Below, in pieces: positions 34,490 through 43,747 of a DNA stretch of 64,000 nucleotides. The position numbers were made by a program, and so were the translations under genes. Source of the DNA: Flavobacterium cyclinae (GTDB lineage: Bacteria > Bacteroidota > Bacteroidia > Flavobacteriales > Flavobacteriaceae); contig NZ_CP089095.1 of the NCBI RefSeq assembly GCF_021172145.1, forward strand, positions 2,294,001-2,358,000. Direction: 5' to 3'. Numbering within the stretch: position 1 is the first letter of the stretch; each line of letters opens with the position of its first letter. The notes under the pieces were generated by a model. It was not told the origin of the DNA and searched no databases. It worked only from the letters and a program-made list of their open reading frames with translations.

Positions 34490-36904
34490 ATGAAACTTAA
34501 ACTAATTATCACCTGCTTTTTGTTCGCTATGACTTTTGGTTTTGCACAAAATTCAGGAAGTATCAAAGGAAAAGTAATTGACAAAAACACCAATGAACCT
34601 TTGCCTTATGTAAACATTATTGTTAAAGACAATAGCAAAATTGTAACGGGAGGCGTTACAACAGAAGAAGGAAATTTCATCATCACTAAATTAGGAAATC
34701 AAAAATACATTGTTGAAATTCAATTTATTGGATATACAACGGTTGTAAAAAATATTGATTTAACAACAGAATCAAATTTAAACCTAGGAACTATAACTAT
34801 TTCAGAAGACGTATCCGAATTAAAAGATGTAGAAGTTGTTGCGGAACGTTCTAATATGGTTCAAAAAATTGACAGAAAAGTGATTAATGTTGGAAAAGAT
34901 TTAATCGCATCAGGAACTACAGCGTCAGAAATCATGAATAATATTCCTACTGTTAGTATCGATCCTCAAACGAAAGAAATTAGCATGAGAGGAAACAGCA
35001 ATGTTCGTGTTCTAATTGATGGAAAACCTTCAAATGTTTCAGTAGAACAATTGTTACAACAAATTCCTTCGGCTTCAATCAAACAAATCGAATTGATTAC
35101 AAATCCTTCGGCAAAATATAATCCAGAAGGGATGAGCGGAATCATCAATATTATTTTGCATAAAAATTCGCAAGACGGGTTTAATGGTTCTTTAAACACT
35201 GGAGTTACTTTTGGAATTACACCAAAGACAAATTCGGCATTAAACATGAATTACCGCGTAGGAAAAATAAATTTTTACACCAATTATGGCTTTAATCACG
35301 GAATAAATGCAAATCACGGATTTGTTGATAGTGAAAGAACTAATCAAGAAAACCTACAAAATTTCCAATTCAAAAACAAAAACAATTCGCACCTATTAAA
35401 ATTTGGAATGGATTATTACATTAACGATAAAAATACTCTATCTGCTTACACCAATCAAAGTTTTACTTATGGTTCTGGCACAGGATTGACAACCGTTGCT
35501 TATGATGATCCAATTAGCAATAGAAATACAAGTCAGCTTTTTGGTAGTAACGGAAATAATAAAAACCAAACCTACGACATGGTTTTTAAGCACGACTTTG
35601 AAAAGAAAGATGAAAATTTAGAACTTCAATTGAATTATTCTCATACGGTAAATGATGAAAACACACTTTATGATGAAACCATTTTAAACCCATCAGAAAG
35701 TTTTGAAAGAAGAAATATTGTTAAAGGAACAACTGATTATTTTCAGTTTAATGCTGATTATATAAATCCAATAACAGAAAATTCTAAATTGGAATTAGGA
35801 GTTGAGACGAGAATTCAGAATTCAGGAAATCGTTTTAATGATATCAACCCTAGTTTTACAAGTGCTAATAATTCGTTTGAATTTGGAAGAAATATTTATT
35901 CAGCTTATGCTAATTTAGGAAAGCAAATAGGGAAATGGAGTGGTCAATTGGGTGTTCGATTAGAGTATTTTGATTTAGAAGCAGATTTTGCCATCAATGA
36001 AACAAATCCAAGTTTTAGCGATGCCCAAAAAATAAGTGATGATTTATTTACAGCTTATCCATCGGCTTTTTTAACGTATACTGCAAATGATAAAAACTCT
36101 TTCAATTTTAATTATTCAAGAAGAGTTGACCGTCCAAGTATTGGACAAATTAGCCCAATTAGAGAATGGACAACGCCTTTAATGGAATCAAGAGGAAATC
36201 CCGATTTAGTTCCACAATTTACAAATTCGTTTGAAGTAAATTATACAAGATCTACTAAAATTGGATCCATTACAAGCGGTGTGTTTTATAGAAGCATTTC
36301 AGATGAGATTTCAAGAACTGTTTATAACGACCCTAACAATCCAAATAGAAACATCTTATCTTATGCCAATTTTTCAAATAATAATGCATACGGAATTGAA
36401 TCATCAGGAAATTTAAAATTCGCCGCATGGTGGTCTGTTAATGTAAGTACCGATGTTTATTTCAAAACTGCTAAAGGAACGGTACAAAATGCCAACACAA
36501 ACGCTTTAGAAAATGCCGAAGTGGATGTAACAACATTTAATGCAAGAATTAACAACAGTTTTACAGCAACAAAAAATTTACGTTTCCAATTATTTGCTAT
36601 GTATAGAGGTAGAGATCGTGGATTACAATATGATAGAAAAGAAATGTATAAAATGGATTTTGGAGCAACTTACAACATCTTAAAAGGAAAAGGTACAATA
36701 ACAGCTCGTTATAATGACGTTTTTGAAAATATGCGATTTGCTTTTGATGGTAACATTCCGTTTAGACAACAAGGTGCTTTTTACTGGGAAAGTCAAACGT
36801 TTTATGTAGGATTCAATTACATGTTTGGTGGTGGAAAAAACCGTGCTTTAGCAAGAAAACAAAGAGATGCTAACGAAACACAAAGTGGTGGTGGAATGTT
36901 TTAA
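34490..36904 (+). CDS. TonB-dependent receptor, OMP beta-barrel family
   Basis: The 804-residue outer-membrane protein has a signal peptide cut after FGFAQ, a carboxypeptidase-regulatory-like domain (about 22-105, GSIKGKVIDKNTNEPLPYVN), a plug domain (about 120-220, with DGKPSNVSVEQLLQQIPS) and a C-terminal beta-barrel. It belongs to the group annotated as outer membrane beta-barrel protein family, not to SusC. The C-terminal tail is basic and Gly-rich (NETQSGGGMF). There is no SusD partner next to it. The substrate is unknown. No TAnnTTTG is seen upstream; an AACAATTGTT palindrome lies near 34434. Confidence 0.88.
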   Translation: MKLKLIITCFLFAMTFGFAQNSGSIKGKVIDKNTNEPLPYVNIIVKDNSKIVTGGVTTEEGNFIITKLGNQKYIVEIQFIGYTTVVKNIDLTTESNLNLGTITISEDVSELKDVEVVAERSNMVQKIDRKVINVGKDLIASGTTASEIMNNIPTVSIDPQTKEISMRGNSNVRVLIDGKPSNVSVEQLLQQIPSASIKQIELITNPSAKYNPEGMSGIINIILHKNSQDGFNGSLNTGVTFGITPKTNSALNMNYRVGKINFYTNYGFNHGINANHGFVDSERTNQENLQNFQFKNKNNSHLLKFGMDYYINDKNTLSAYTNQSFTYGSGTGLTTVAYDDPISNRNTSQLFGSNGNNKNQTYDMVFKHDFEKKDENLELQLNYSHTVNDENTLYDETILNPSESFERRNIVKGTTDYFQFNADYINPITENSKLELGVETRIQNSGNRFNDINPSFTSANNSFEFGRNIYSAYANLGKQIGKWSGQLGVRLEYFDLEADFAINETNPSFSDAQKISDDLFTAYPSAFLTYTANDKNSFNFNYSRRVDRPSIGQISPIREWTTPLMESRGNPDLVPQFTNSFEVNYTRSTKIGSITSGVFYRSISDEISRTVYNDPNNPNRNILSYANFSNNNAYGIESSGNLKFAAWWSVNVSTDVYFKTAKGTVQNANTNALENAEVDVTTFNARINNSFTATKNLRFQLFAMYRGRDRGLQYDRKEMYKMDFGATYNILKGKGTITARYNDVFENMRFAFDGNIPFRQQGAFYWESQTFYVGFNYMFGGGKNRALARKQRDANETQSGGGMF

Positions 36905-36938
36905 TTTTAGTAATTAGTCGTTAGTGATTAGTAAATAG
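36904..36938. repeat. Heptamer array, TNATTAG type, 5 units
   Basis: Five consecutive units read ATTTTAG, TAATTAG, TCGTTAG, TGATTAG, TAAATAG. The array starts on the last base of the TonB receptor stop codon and shares three units with the array upstream of that gene. Confidence 0.7.
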
Positions 36939-36940
36939 CA

Positions 36941-36968
36941 AAAACGCTCTGAAAATTCAGAGCGTTTT
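36941..36968 (+). terminator. Terminator between the TonB receptor and fabH
   Basis: A 13-bp perfect stem AAAACGCTCTGAA / TTCAGAGCGTTTT with a 2-nt gap is followed by TTTTTT on the plus strand and TTTTT on the minus strand, so it can serve both converging genes. Confidence 0.88.
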
Positions 36969-37007
36969 TTTTCTATATTCTATTTTCTTTATTCAATTTT
37001 CTAAAAA

Positions 37008-38015
37008 TTACCATCTAATAATAACACTTCCCCAAGTAAATCCAGAACCAAAAGCAGCTAAAACTACTAAATCACCTGATTTAATTTTACCTTGTTCCCA
37101 AGCTTCAGTTAAAGCAATTGGAATAGAGGCTGCAGTGGTATTTCCGTATTTTTGAATATTGTTGAACACTTGGTCATCTGTTAAACGGAATTTCTGTTGA
37201 ATGAACTGTGAAATTCTCAAATTCGCTTGATGTGGCACCAACATATTAATATCGGAAACTTGCAAATTATTCGCTTGCAAACCTTCGTTAATTACTTCAC
37301 TAAAACGAACTACTGCATTTTTGAAAACAAATTGTCCGTTCATGTATGGATAATAACTTTCATCGTTTGGATCGTTATCTGCAATAATGTCGGTTACCCA
37401 ACGTTTGCCCATCCCTGGAGCAATTAATGACAATTCTTCTGCATGTTGCCCTTCAGAATGTAAATGAGTAGATAAAATTCCTTTAGATAAATCTTCTTCT
37501 CTTGAAAGTACAGCTGCTCCTGCACCGTCACCAAAAATTACTGAAACACCTCTTCCACGAGTAGTCATATCTAAACCAGTTGAATGCAATTCAGAACCAA
37601 TTACTAAAACGTTTTTATACATTCCGGTTTTGATGTATTGGTCAGCAATTGAAATCGCATATACAAATCCTGAACATTGATTACGAACATCTAATGCGCC
37701 AACCGTTCTTAAACCTAAATCACGTTGCACTAAAACACCTGGTCCTGGAAAATAATAATCGGGACTCAAAGTTGCGAAGATGACAAAATCGATATCTTCT
37801 TTAGCAACGCCAGAACGTTCAATAGCAATTTGTGCTGCTTTTACCCCCATTGAAGTGGTGGTATCTTCTCCTCTTATCACATGACGACGTTCTTGAATTC
37901 CAGTACGTTCCTGAATCCACTCGTCGTTAGTATCCATTATTTTTGATAAATCATCGTTTGTTACCACATTATTAGGAACGTAATAACCTAAACCTGAAAT
38001 TTTTGAATGATACAT
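37008..38015 (-). CDS. fabH: 3-oxoacyl-ACP synthase III
   Basis: The 335-residue thiolase-fold enzyme starts fatty-acid synthesis by joining acyl-CoA to malonyl-ACP. The triad is Cys114 (NQCSGFVYA), His262 (VPHQANLRI) and Asn292 (GNTTAAS). It is not beside other fab genes, so this may be one of several KAS III paralogues; use of branched or special starters is possible but not shown. A perfect -7 element lies 24 nt upstream. Confidence 0.88.
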   Translation of the reverse strand: MYHSKISGLGYYVPNNVVTNDDLSKIMDTNDEWIQERTGIQERRHVIRGEDTTTSMGVKAAQIAIERSGVAKEDIDFVIFATLSPDYYFPGPGVLVQRDLGLRTVGALDVRNQCSGFVYAISIADQYIKTGMYKNVLVIGSELHSTGLDMTTRGRGVSVIFGDGAGAAVLSREEDLSKGILSTHLHSEGQHAEELSLIAPGMGKRWVTDIIADNDPNDESYYPYMNGQFVFKNAVVRFSEVINEGLQANNLQVSDINMLVPHQANLRISQFIQQKFRLTDDQVFNNIQKYGNTTAASIPIALTEAWEQGKIKSGDLVVLAAFGSGFTWGSVIIRW

Positions 38016-38038
38016 ACTTTTCTATCTAAATTAAGCTA

Positions 38039-38046
38039 CAAAAATA
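38039..38046 (-). promoter_or_regulatory. -7 element of fabH
   Basis: The minus strand reads TATTTTTG, a perfect TAnnTTTG, 24 nt before the start codon. Confidence 0.55.
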
Positions 38047-38070
38047 CGAAATTATTAATTGTGTGATGAT

Positions 38071-39000
38071 TTAATTAGATTTTGAAAATTCTAATGAAAC
38101 TGTCTTCCCTTTTTCTATTTCAAAATCATGTTCAAAAAAAACAATTTGATTTTGATACTTAGCTTCCATTAAATAATGACTTCCTCTGAAATAAGAATTT
38201 AAAACCTCAACCTTAAAATCAGAATTTACTGTTGCTTTTAATTCATGCGGATAAACAAATTTCAATTCTCCTTCAATTTCAATTTCGTTAACATCACCAA
38301 ATAATGAGGCTACATATTTATGATTTGGATTCTCATAAATATCTTTTGGAATACCACTTGCTACAATTTTACCTTCTTTTATGATCACTACTTCGTCAGC
38401 AAAAGATAACACATCTGTACTGTCATGCGTGGCCACTATACACGTAATTTCTTTTTCTTTTAAATAACCAAATAGTTTACGTCTTAAACTATTTTTTCTA
38501 AAATTATCAATATGACTAAAAGGTTCGTCTAACAATAAAACTTCAGGTTCTAAAGCCAAAACTCGAGCTAAGGCGACGCGTTGCATTTGTCCACCACTTA
38601 ATAATTTTGCCTTCACATCTGCAAATGCTGTCATTTCAACAATTTCAAGGAGTTCTGCTATTCTTGCTTTTTTATCTTCTGGAAAAAAATTAGATAGGTA
38701 CTTCCCTACATTTTCAGCAACTGTAATATAAGGCATCAAATCGAAATCTTGAGCCAAATATTTCATGAAAGGCATCCCTGGAATTAAATGATATTTTGGA
38801 CCCAACACTTCTATATCATTCCAAAAAATTTGCCCTTCATTTAAGTCATACAATCCATAAATCAATTTTAATAACGTACTTTTTCCACAACCACTTTCTC
38901 CTATTAAAGCCAAATTTCTACCTTTTGGCAATTGTAAAGAAATCGCATGTAAATTTGGAATTTCGTTATAAGAAAAAGTAATATTTTGAACCGACAGCAT
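38071..39000 (-). CDS. Orphan ABC transporter ATP-binding protein
   Basis: The 309-residue protein has Walker A GESGCGKST (about 35-43), signature LSGGQMQRVALARVLA (about 135-150) and Walker B EVLLLDEPFSHID with the H-loop in VATHDSTD. Residues about 230-309 form an extra beta-rich domain resembling the TOBE-type tail of the CysA/PotA importers. No permease or binding protein is adjacent, so its partner and substrate are unknown. It has its own perfect -7 element 15 nt upstream. Confidence 0.85.
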   Translation of the reverse strand: MLSVQNITFSYNEIPNLHAISLQLPKGRNLALIGESGCGKSTLLKLIYGLYDLNEGQIFWNDIEVLGPKYHLIPGMPFMKYLAQDFDLMPYITVAENVGKYLSNFFPEDKKARIAELLEIVEMTAFADVKAKLLSGGQMQRVALARVLALEPEVLLLDEPFSHIDNFRKNSLRRKLFGYLKEKEITCIVATHDSTDVLSFADEVVIIKEGKIVASGIPKDIYENPNHKYVASLFGDVNEIEIEGELKFVYPHELKATVNSDFKVEVLNSYFRGSHYLMEAKYQNQIVFFEHDFEIEKGKTVSLEFSKSN

Positions 39001-39014
39001 GATTATTTTTTTTA

Positions 39015-39022
39015 CAAAGATA
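39015..39022 (-). promoter_or_regulatory. -7 element of the ABC ATPase gene
   Basis: The minus strand reads TATCTTTG, a perfect TAnnTTTG, 15 nt before the start codon. Confidence 0.55.
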
Positions 39023-39116
39023 AGATTAAAAATTATGTCAATTTGTCACCAATGCAACTTTGGTATTTATTTTGAAATAGGTGAAACATCAAATTGTTTA
39101 ACTTAAAATTTTAAAT

Positions 39117-41000
39117 ATGGCATCAGGAAAAATTAATGTTTCAGTTGAAAACATCTTTCCCTTAATCAAAAAATTCTTGTACAGTGATCACGAAATTTTC
39201 TTACGTGAATTAGTTTCGAATGCAACAGACGCTACTTTAAAATTAAAACATCTAACCAGCATTGGGGAAGCAAAAGTGGAGTATGGAAATCCTAAAATTG
39301 AAGTAAAAATTGATAAAGAAGCTAAAAAACTTCATATTATTGACCAAGGTTTAGGAATGACGGCGGAAGAAGTTGAAAAATACATCAATCAAATCGCTTT
39401 CTCTGGTGCAGAAGAATTCTTAGAAAAATATAAAGATTCTGCCAAAGATTCAGGTGTAATTGGACACTTTGGATTAGGATTTTACTCGGCTTTCATGGTA
39501 GCTTCTAAAGTAGAAATCATTACTAAATCATACAAAGACGAACCGGCAGCACATTGGACATGTGATGGAAGTCCAGAATTTACTTTAACTTCTCATGACA
39601 AAACAGAAAGAGGTACCGAAATTATCCTTCACATTGCAGAAGATTCAGTAGAGTTTTTAGAAGAATTCAAAATTCGTGAATTGTTGACCAAATACAACAA
39701 ATTCATGCCAATTCCGATTAAATTTGGAACTAAAAAAGAAGCGCTTCCAAAACCAGAAGACGCTCCAGAAGATTACAAAACAGAATACGTTGACGTAGAT
39801 AACATTATTAATAATCCAAATCCGGCTTGGACCAAACAACCGAGTGATTTATCAGAAGAGGATTATAAAAATTTCTATCGCGAATTGTACCCAATGCAAT
39901 TTGACGAACCATTATTTAACATTCACTTAAATGTGGATTATCCGTTCAATTTGACTGGAATTTTATATTTTCCAAAATTATCTGCCGATTTACAAATTCA
40001 GAAAGACAAAATCCAATTGTACCAAAATCAGGTTTTTGTAACTGATAATGTAGAAGGAATTGTTCCTGAATTCTTAATGATGTTAAAAGGTGTAGTAGAT
40101 TCACCAGACATTCCATTAAACGTATCGCGTTCGTACTTACAAGCCGATGGCAATGTAAAGAAAATTTCGAACTACATCACTCGTAAAGTTGCAGATAAAT
40201 TGAAATCACTATTCAACGAAAACCGCGAAGATTTCCAACAAAAATGGAACGACATCAAAGTAGTTTTAGAATACGGAATGCTTTCGGAACCAAAATTCTA
40301 TGAAAAAGCAGGCGATTTCGTTTTATATCCAACAACAGAAGACAAATATTACACGTTAGCCGAATTAAAAGAAGCATTAAAAGACAACCAAACCGACAAA
40401 AACGGAAAATTAGTAGTGCTTTATGCCTCTAACAAAGATGCACAACACAGCTACATTGATATCGCAAAAGAAAAAGGTTATCAAGTGTTATTGTTAGATT
40501 CACCAATTGTGTCGCATTTGATTCAAAAATTAGAAGCGGATAATGAGAATCTAACGTTTGCTCGTGTAGATGCAGATCATATTGATAAATTAATTCAGAA
40601 AGAAGAAGAAACAATTTCTAAATTATCGGATGACGAAAAAGAAAAACTGAAATCGTCTATTGAAACAGTAGTTCCAAAAGAAAACTACACAGTACAATTA
40701 GAAAACTTAGATAGCAATGCAGCACCATTCATTATTACCCAACCCGAATTCATGCGTAGAATGAAAGAAATGAGCGCAACTGGCGGTGGTGGAATGTTTG
40801 GCATGGGTAACTTCCCAGATATGTATAATTTGGTTGTAAACACGAATTCAGAATTAGCGACTACTATATTAAACAGCCCAGAAGACGCACAAAAAGACTT
40901 GGTAAAACAAGCTTTAGATTTAGCAAAACTTTCTCAAGGTTTATTGAAAGGAGAAGAGTTAACGGCATTTGTAAAGAGAAGTTTTGAGACGTTGAAGTAG
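39117..41000 (+). CDS. htpG: Hsp90-family chaperone HtpG
   Basis: The 627-residue ATP-dependent chaperone has the GHKL ATPase domain with SNATDATLKLKH, DQGLGMT and GHFGLGFYSAFMVA, the middle domain with LNVSRSYLQ, and a C-terminal dimerisation domain that contains a short Gly/Met stretch (GGGGMFGMGNFPDMYN). It lacks the eukaryotic MEEVD tail, as expected. The gene stands alone and ends at a strong terminator. A heat-shock operator such as CIRCE was not seen upstream. Confidence 0.96.
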   Translation: MASGKINVSVENIFPLIKKFLYSDHEIFLRELVSNATDATLKLKHLTSIGEAKVEYGNPKIEVKIDKEAKKLHIIDQGLGMTAEEVEKYINQIAFSGAEEFLEKYKDSAKDSGVIGHFGLGFYSAFMVASKVEIITKSYKDEPAAHWTCDGSPEFTLTSHDKTERGTEIILHIAEDSVEFLEEFKIRELLTKYNKFMPIPIKFGTKKEALPKPEDAPEDYKTEYVDVDNIINNPNPAWTKQPSDLSEEDYKNFYRELYPMQFDEPLFNIHLNVDYPFNLTGILYFPKLSADLQIQKDKIQLYQNQVFVTDNVEGIVPEFLMMLKGVVDSPDIPLNVSRSYLQADGNVKKISNYITRKVADKLKSLFNENREDFQQKWNDIKVVLEYGMLSEPKFYEKAGDFVLYPTTEDKYYTLAELKEALKDNQTDKNGKLVVLYASNKDAQHSYIDIAKEKGYQVLLLDSPIVSHLIQKLEADNENLTFARVDADHIDKLIQKEEETISKLSDDEKEKLKSSIETVVPKENYTVQLENLDSNAAPFIITQPEFMRRMKEMSATGGGGMFGMGNFPDMYNLVVNTNSELATTILNSPEDAQKDLVKQALDLAKLSQGLLKGEELTAFVKRSFETLK

Positions 41001-41051
41001 TCTTAATTGTCTTTCTGAATTTATTAATTTTTGATTTTATAATTTAATTAA

Positions 41052-41089
41052 AACCTGACAGGTTTGAGAAACCTGTCAGGTTTTTTTGT
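41052..41089 (+). terminator. Terminator of htpG (AACCTGACAGGTTT hairpin)
   Basis: A 14-bp perfect stem AACCTGACAGGTTT / AAACCTGTCAGGTT with loop GAG is followed by seven T. Each arm itself contains the imperfect palindrome ACCTGACAGGT. The next gene's -7 element begins right after the T-tract. Confidence 0.88.
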
Positions 41090-41097
41090 TAACTTTG
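41090..41097 (+). promoter_or_regulatory. -7 element of the SRPBCC gene
   Basis: TAACTTTG, a perfect TAnnTTTG, lies 18 nt before the start codon. A TTTG at 41063-41066, inside the htpG terminator hairpin, is 23 nt upstream and could serve as -33. Confidence 0.6.
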
Positions 41098-41115
41098 ATT
41101 ATAAAACTGTAAACT

Positions 41116-41553
41116 ATGAAAAAACTAACTTTCGACATCGAAATAAGCGCTCCAGCCGATAAAGTTTGGAATGCTATGTGGAAAGAAGAAAACTATAAAA
41201 AGTGGACTGCTGCCTTTTGCGAAGGTTCAACTACAAAATCTACTTGGAAACAAGGAGAGCGAATTCATTTTCTTGATCCGAATGGAAACGGAATGTATAG
41301 TGAAATTTCAACTCTAGTTCCAAATGAAAAAATGTTCTTCACGCACATTGGAAACCTAAAAAACTTTAAGGAACAGCCTATAGATGATGAATCTAAAGCT
41401 TGGTCAGGTGCAATTGAAAATTATTCTTTAAACGAAGAAAATGGTAAAACAAAAATTTCTGTTGTAATTGATGTTTTAGAAAAATATATTGAATATTATA
41501 ATAAAACTTTTGGATTAGGCTTAACAATTATTAAAGAAATTGCAGAAAACTAA
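41116..41553 (+). CDS. SRPBCC / AHSA1-like protein
   Basis: The 145-residue cytosolic protein begins with the family's typical strand-helix opening (LTFDIEISAPADKVWNAMW) and has the helix-grip pattern of START-like domains (WTAAFCEG, RIHFLDPNGNGMYSEIS). Such proteins bind hydrophobic ligands or, in the AHSA1 group, stimulate Hsp90. Its place directly after htpG makes the Hsp90 link attractive but unproved. It is followed 28 nt later by the DUF2721 gene. Confidence 0.78.
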   Translation: MKKLTFDIEISAPADKVWNAMWKEENYKKWTAAFCEGSTTKSTWKQGERIHFLDPNGNGMYSEISTLVPNEKMFFTHIGNLKNFKEQPIDDESKAWSGAIENYSLNEENGKTKISVVIDVLEKYIEYYNKTFGLGLTIIKEIAEN

Positions 41554-41581
41554 TAGACAAAAACTAATTACAACATAAATA

Positions 41582-41980
41582 ATGACACTTTCAATCGAAA
41601 CTCCCGCTTTATTATTTTCAGCAACTTCACTAATTCTTTTAGCTTATACGAATCGATTTTTAACAATTGCCCAAATTGTTCGCGGTTTAAAGAAAAACTA
41701 CGACGACAATCATAATAAAAATATACTTTTAGAAATCAAAAACCTAAACTTACGACTCACACTCATTCGATACATGCAACTTTTTGGCGTTATGTGCTTA
41801 TTCTTGTCGGTTTTTGCTATGTTACTATTGTATATTGGTCAAGATTCTATTGGAATATATCTTTTTGGAGCTAGTTTGTTAAGTTTATTAATTTCTTTAG
41901 GCATTTCGTTTTGGGAAATTAGTATTTCTGTTAATGCTTTACGAGTGCATTTAAAAGATTTATCTGATGATATTGAATAA
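41582..41980 (+). CDS. DUF2721-family membrane protein
   Basis: The 132-residue protein has an N-terminal TM segment (about 8-27) and two more near 65-86 and 90-112, with the DUF2721 pattern (LLFSATSLILLAYTNRF, LRLTLIRYMQLFGVM, SFWEISISVNALRVHL). Function is unknown. It probably shares the transcript of the SRPBCC gene. Confidence 0.75.
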   Translation: MTLSIETPALLFSATSLILLAYTNRFLTIAQIVRGLKKNYDDNHNKNILLEIKNLNLRLTLIRYMQLFGVMCLFLSVFAMLLLYIGQDSIGIYLFGASLLSLLISLGISFWEISISVNALRVHLKDLSDDIE

Positions 41981-42048
41981 TTAATTTTTAAAATTTAAAC
42001 CTTTTGAATTCTATATAGTCTAATCTATAAACTTAAAAAAAATAGCAT

Positions 42049-42873
42049 ATGAAAAAAATGAATTTTTATATTATCGGAACTATTTTGCTAACATTAATTT
42101 CTTGCAGTAAAGAAGATATTGTTGTTGATCGCGAATTAGTAAGTGCATACGCAGAAATTGAATTTAGTAGTGATGTAGATTTCAATTCAGGCATTGAAGC
42201 TTCTAGTGATAATGGCTCATTTTCGAGCCGAACAAATTCCGCATCAAATTCTGAATTAACTTCATGCGCTACAGTAACTGTAGACAATGCTACACCCGGA
42301 GTTTTCCCTAAAACATTCACAATTGATTTTGGATCTGGTTGTATTTCAAATGGGATTTTGAGATCTGGAAGCATTACGGTTACCATATCAAATTATATTA
42401 TGAGCACAGGAAGTATTACTACAATTGTAAGAGGTGATAATTATTATATCAATAATAAAAAAGTTGAAGGTACAATCGTATATGAAAACACGACTACTGA
42501 TGTAAATTATCCGCAATGGAATAGAACGATTACAAATGGAAAAACAACTACTACCTCTGGAGATGTTTATACTCATTCTGGTACTCGAACTGTAAAACAA
42601 ATTGCAGGTGTTACTACTTTAGCATTACTCGATAATGTATACGAAATAACAACTGGAAACCACACTATTACAAAAAACAATAATGCTACTTTAACTGCAA
42701 CTGTAGTTGAGCCATTAATTAAAAAATATGCTTGTGCTCATGTTTCACAAGGACAATTAGATTTACAAGGTAGTGTTTTAGATGGTATTTTAGATTATGG
42801 TGATAATACCTGTGATTATTTTGCTACTTACACACATTCAAATGGTGTAGTTTATGACATTGTGTTAAATTAA
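42049..42873 (+). CDS. Hypothetical lipoprotein
   Basis: The 274-residue protein has a lipobox LISC (Cys near 19, followed by SKED). The mature part is rich in Thr, Ser and Asn and in alternating strands (TTIVRGDNYYINNKKVEGTI), suggesting a beta-sandwich or barrel. I do not recognise a named domain. It is 11 nt upstream of another secreted protein gene, so they form a pair. Confidence 0.65.
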   Translation: MKKMNFYIIGTILLTLISCSKEDIVVDRELVSAYAEIEFSSDVDFNSGIEASSDNGSFSSRTNSASNSELTSCATVTVDNATPGVFPKTFTIDFGSGCISNGILRSGSITVTISNYIMSTGSITTIVRGDNYYINNKKVEGTIVYENTTTDVNYPQWNRTITNGKTTTTSGDVYTHSGTRTVKQIAGVTTLALLDNVYEITTGNHTITKNNNATLTATVVEPLIKKYACAHVSQGQLDLQGSVLDGILDYGDNTCDYFATYTHSNGVVYDIVLN

Positions 42874-42884
42874 AAAAAGTAAAA

Positions 42885-43694
42885 ATGAAAAAATCGATAT
42901 TTTTATTGATGTTGATTTTAGGAATTTCAACATCATATGCACAAACAGACGAAAAAAATGACTTGCCAGAATATACTGGAGAAAATTTTAGTTTAGAAGG
43001 TGCATTAGCTTTATTTAAAAAATCAAATTCACTTGAAGAATTTGAGAAACTAATCAATTTAGAAAGCAATAATGTAAATAATCTCGACTTAAATAATGAT
43101 GGTCAAACTGACTATATTGTAGTTCAAGATATCCAAGACCATGATACTCATGTTATCGTTTTGAGTACATTTCTAAACGAAAAAGAAAAACAAGATATTG
43201 CTACAATAGGTATTGAAAAAACGGGAAATGAAGAAGCAATTCTTCAAATTGAAGGTGATTCCGATTTATTTGCAGAAAACACCATAGTTGAACCTCTTGA
43301 TGTAGAGGAAGAACTTGTGAAATCTAAAGGTGGACCAAATTTTCCTGAAATAACAACAAACCGAGTAATTGTTAATGTTTGGTTTTGGCCAAGTGTACGT
43401 TTTCTATACTCTCCAAGATATACAGTATGGATTTCGCCTTATCGATGGAACTATTACCCAAAATGGTGGAAACCATGGAGACCAATAAGATATAGTATTT
43501 TTTATAAAAATTGTGCTTCACATAGAGTATACTTTCATAAAACCAATACACGCAGGGTTACTGTTGCACGAAAAGTATATTTACCAAAAAGAAGCAAATC
43601 AACTTTAGTAATTCGAAACAAAAAAGGAACAACTATTGTTAAAAAAAACAACCGAAACAAAACTTCAGTCATTAAAACAAAAAGAAGAAGATAG
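42885..43694 (+). CDS. Secreted protein with aromatic-rich, very basic C-terminus
   Basis: The 269-residue protein has a signal peptide cut after SYAQ. Residues about 60-150 contain DLNNDGQTDYIVVQD, an EF-hand or FG-GAP-like acidic motif. From about 165 the sequence turns aromatic (VWFWPSVRFLYSPRYTVW, YYPKWWKPWRP) and ends in a Lys/Arg/Thr tail (VIKTKRRR). I know similar proteins only as hypothetical in Flavobacteria. The basic tail could bind polyanions such as LPS or extracellular DNA; that is inference. Confidence 0.65.
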   Translation: MKKSIFLLMLILGISTSYAQTDEKNDLPEYTGENFSLEGALALFKKSNSLEEFEKLINLESNNVNNLDLNNDGQTDYIVVQDIQDHDTHVIVLSTFLNEKEKQDIATIGIEKTGNEEAILQIEGDSDLFAENTIVEPLDVEEELVKSKGGPNFPEITTNRVIVNVWFWPSVRFLYSPRYTVWISPYRWNYYPKWWKPWRPIRYSIFYKNCASHRVYFHKTNTRRVTVARKVYLPKRSKSTLVIRNKKGTTIVKKNNRNKTSVIKTKRRR

Positions 43695-43711
43695 ATTTAA
43701 GAATTAAATTT

Positions 43712-43747
43712 AAAAAAATCTCGTTTAAGTATAAACGAGATTTTTTT
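43712..43747 (+). terminator. Bidirectional terminator
   Basis: A 16-bp perfect stem AAAAAAATCTCGTTTA / TAAACGAGATTTTTTT with loop AGTA lies between two converging genes. Confidence 0.85.
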
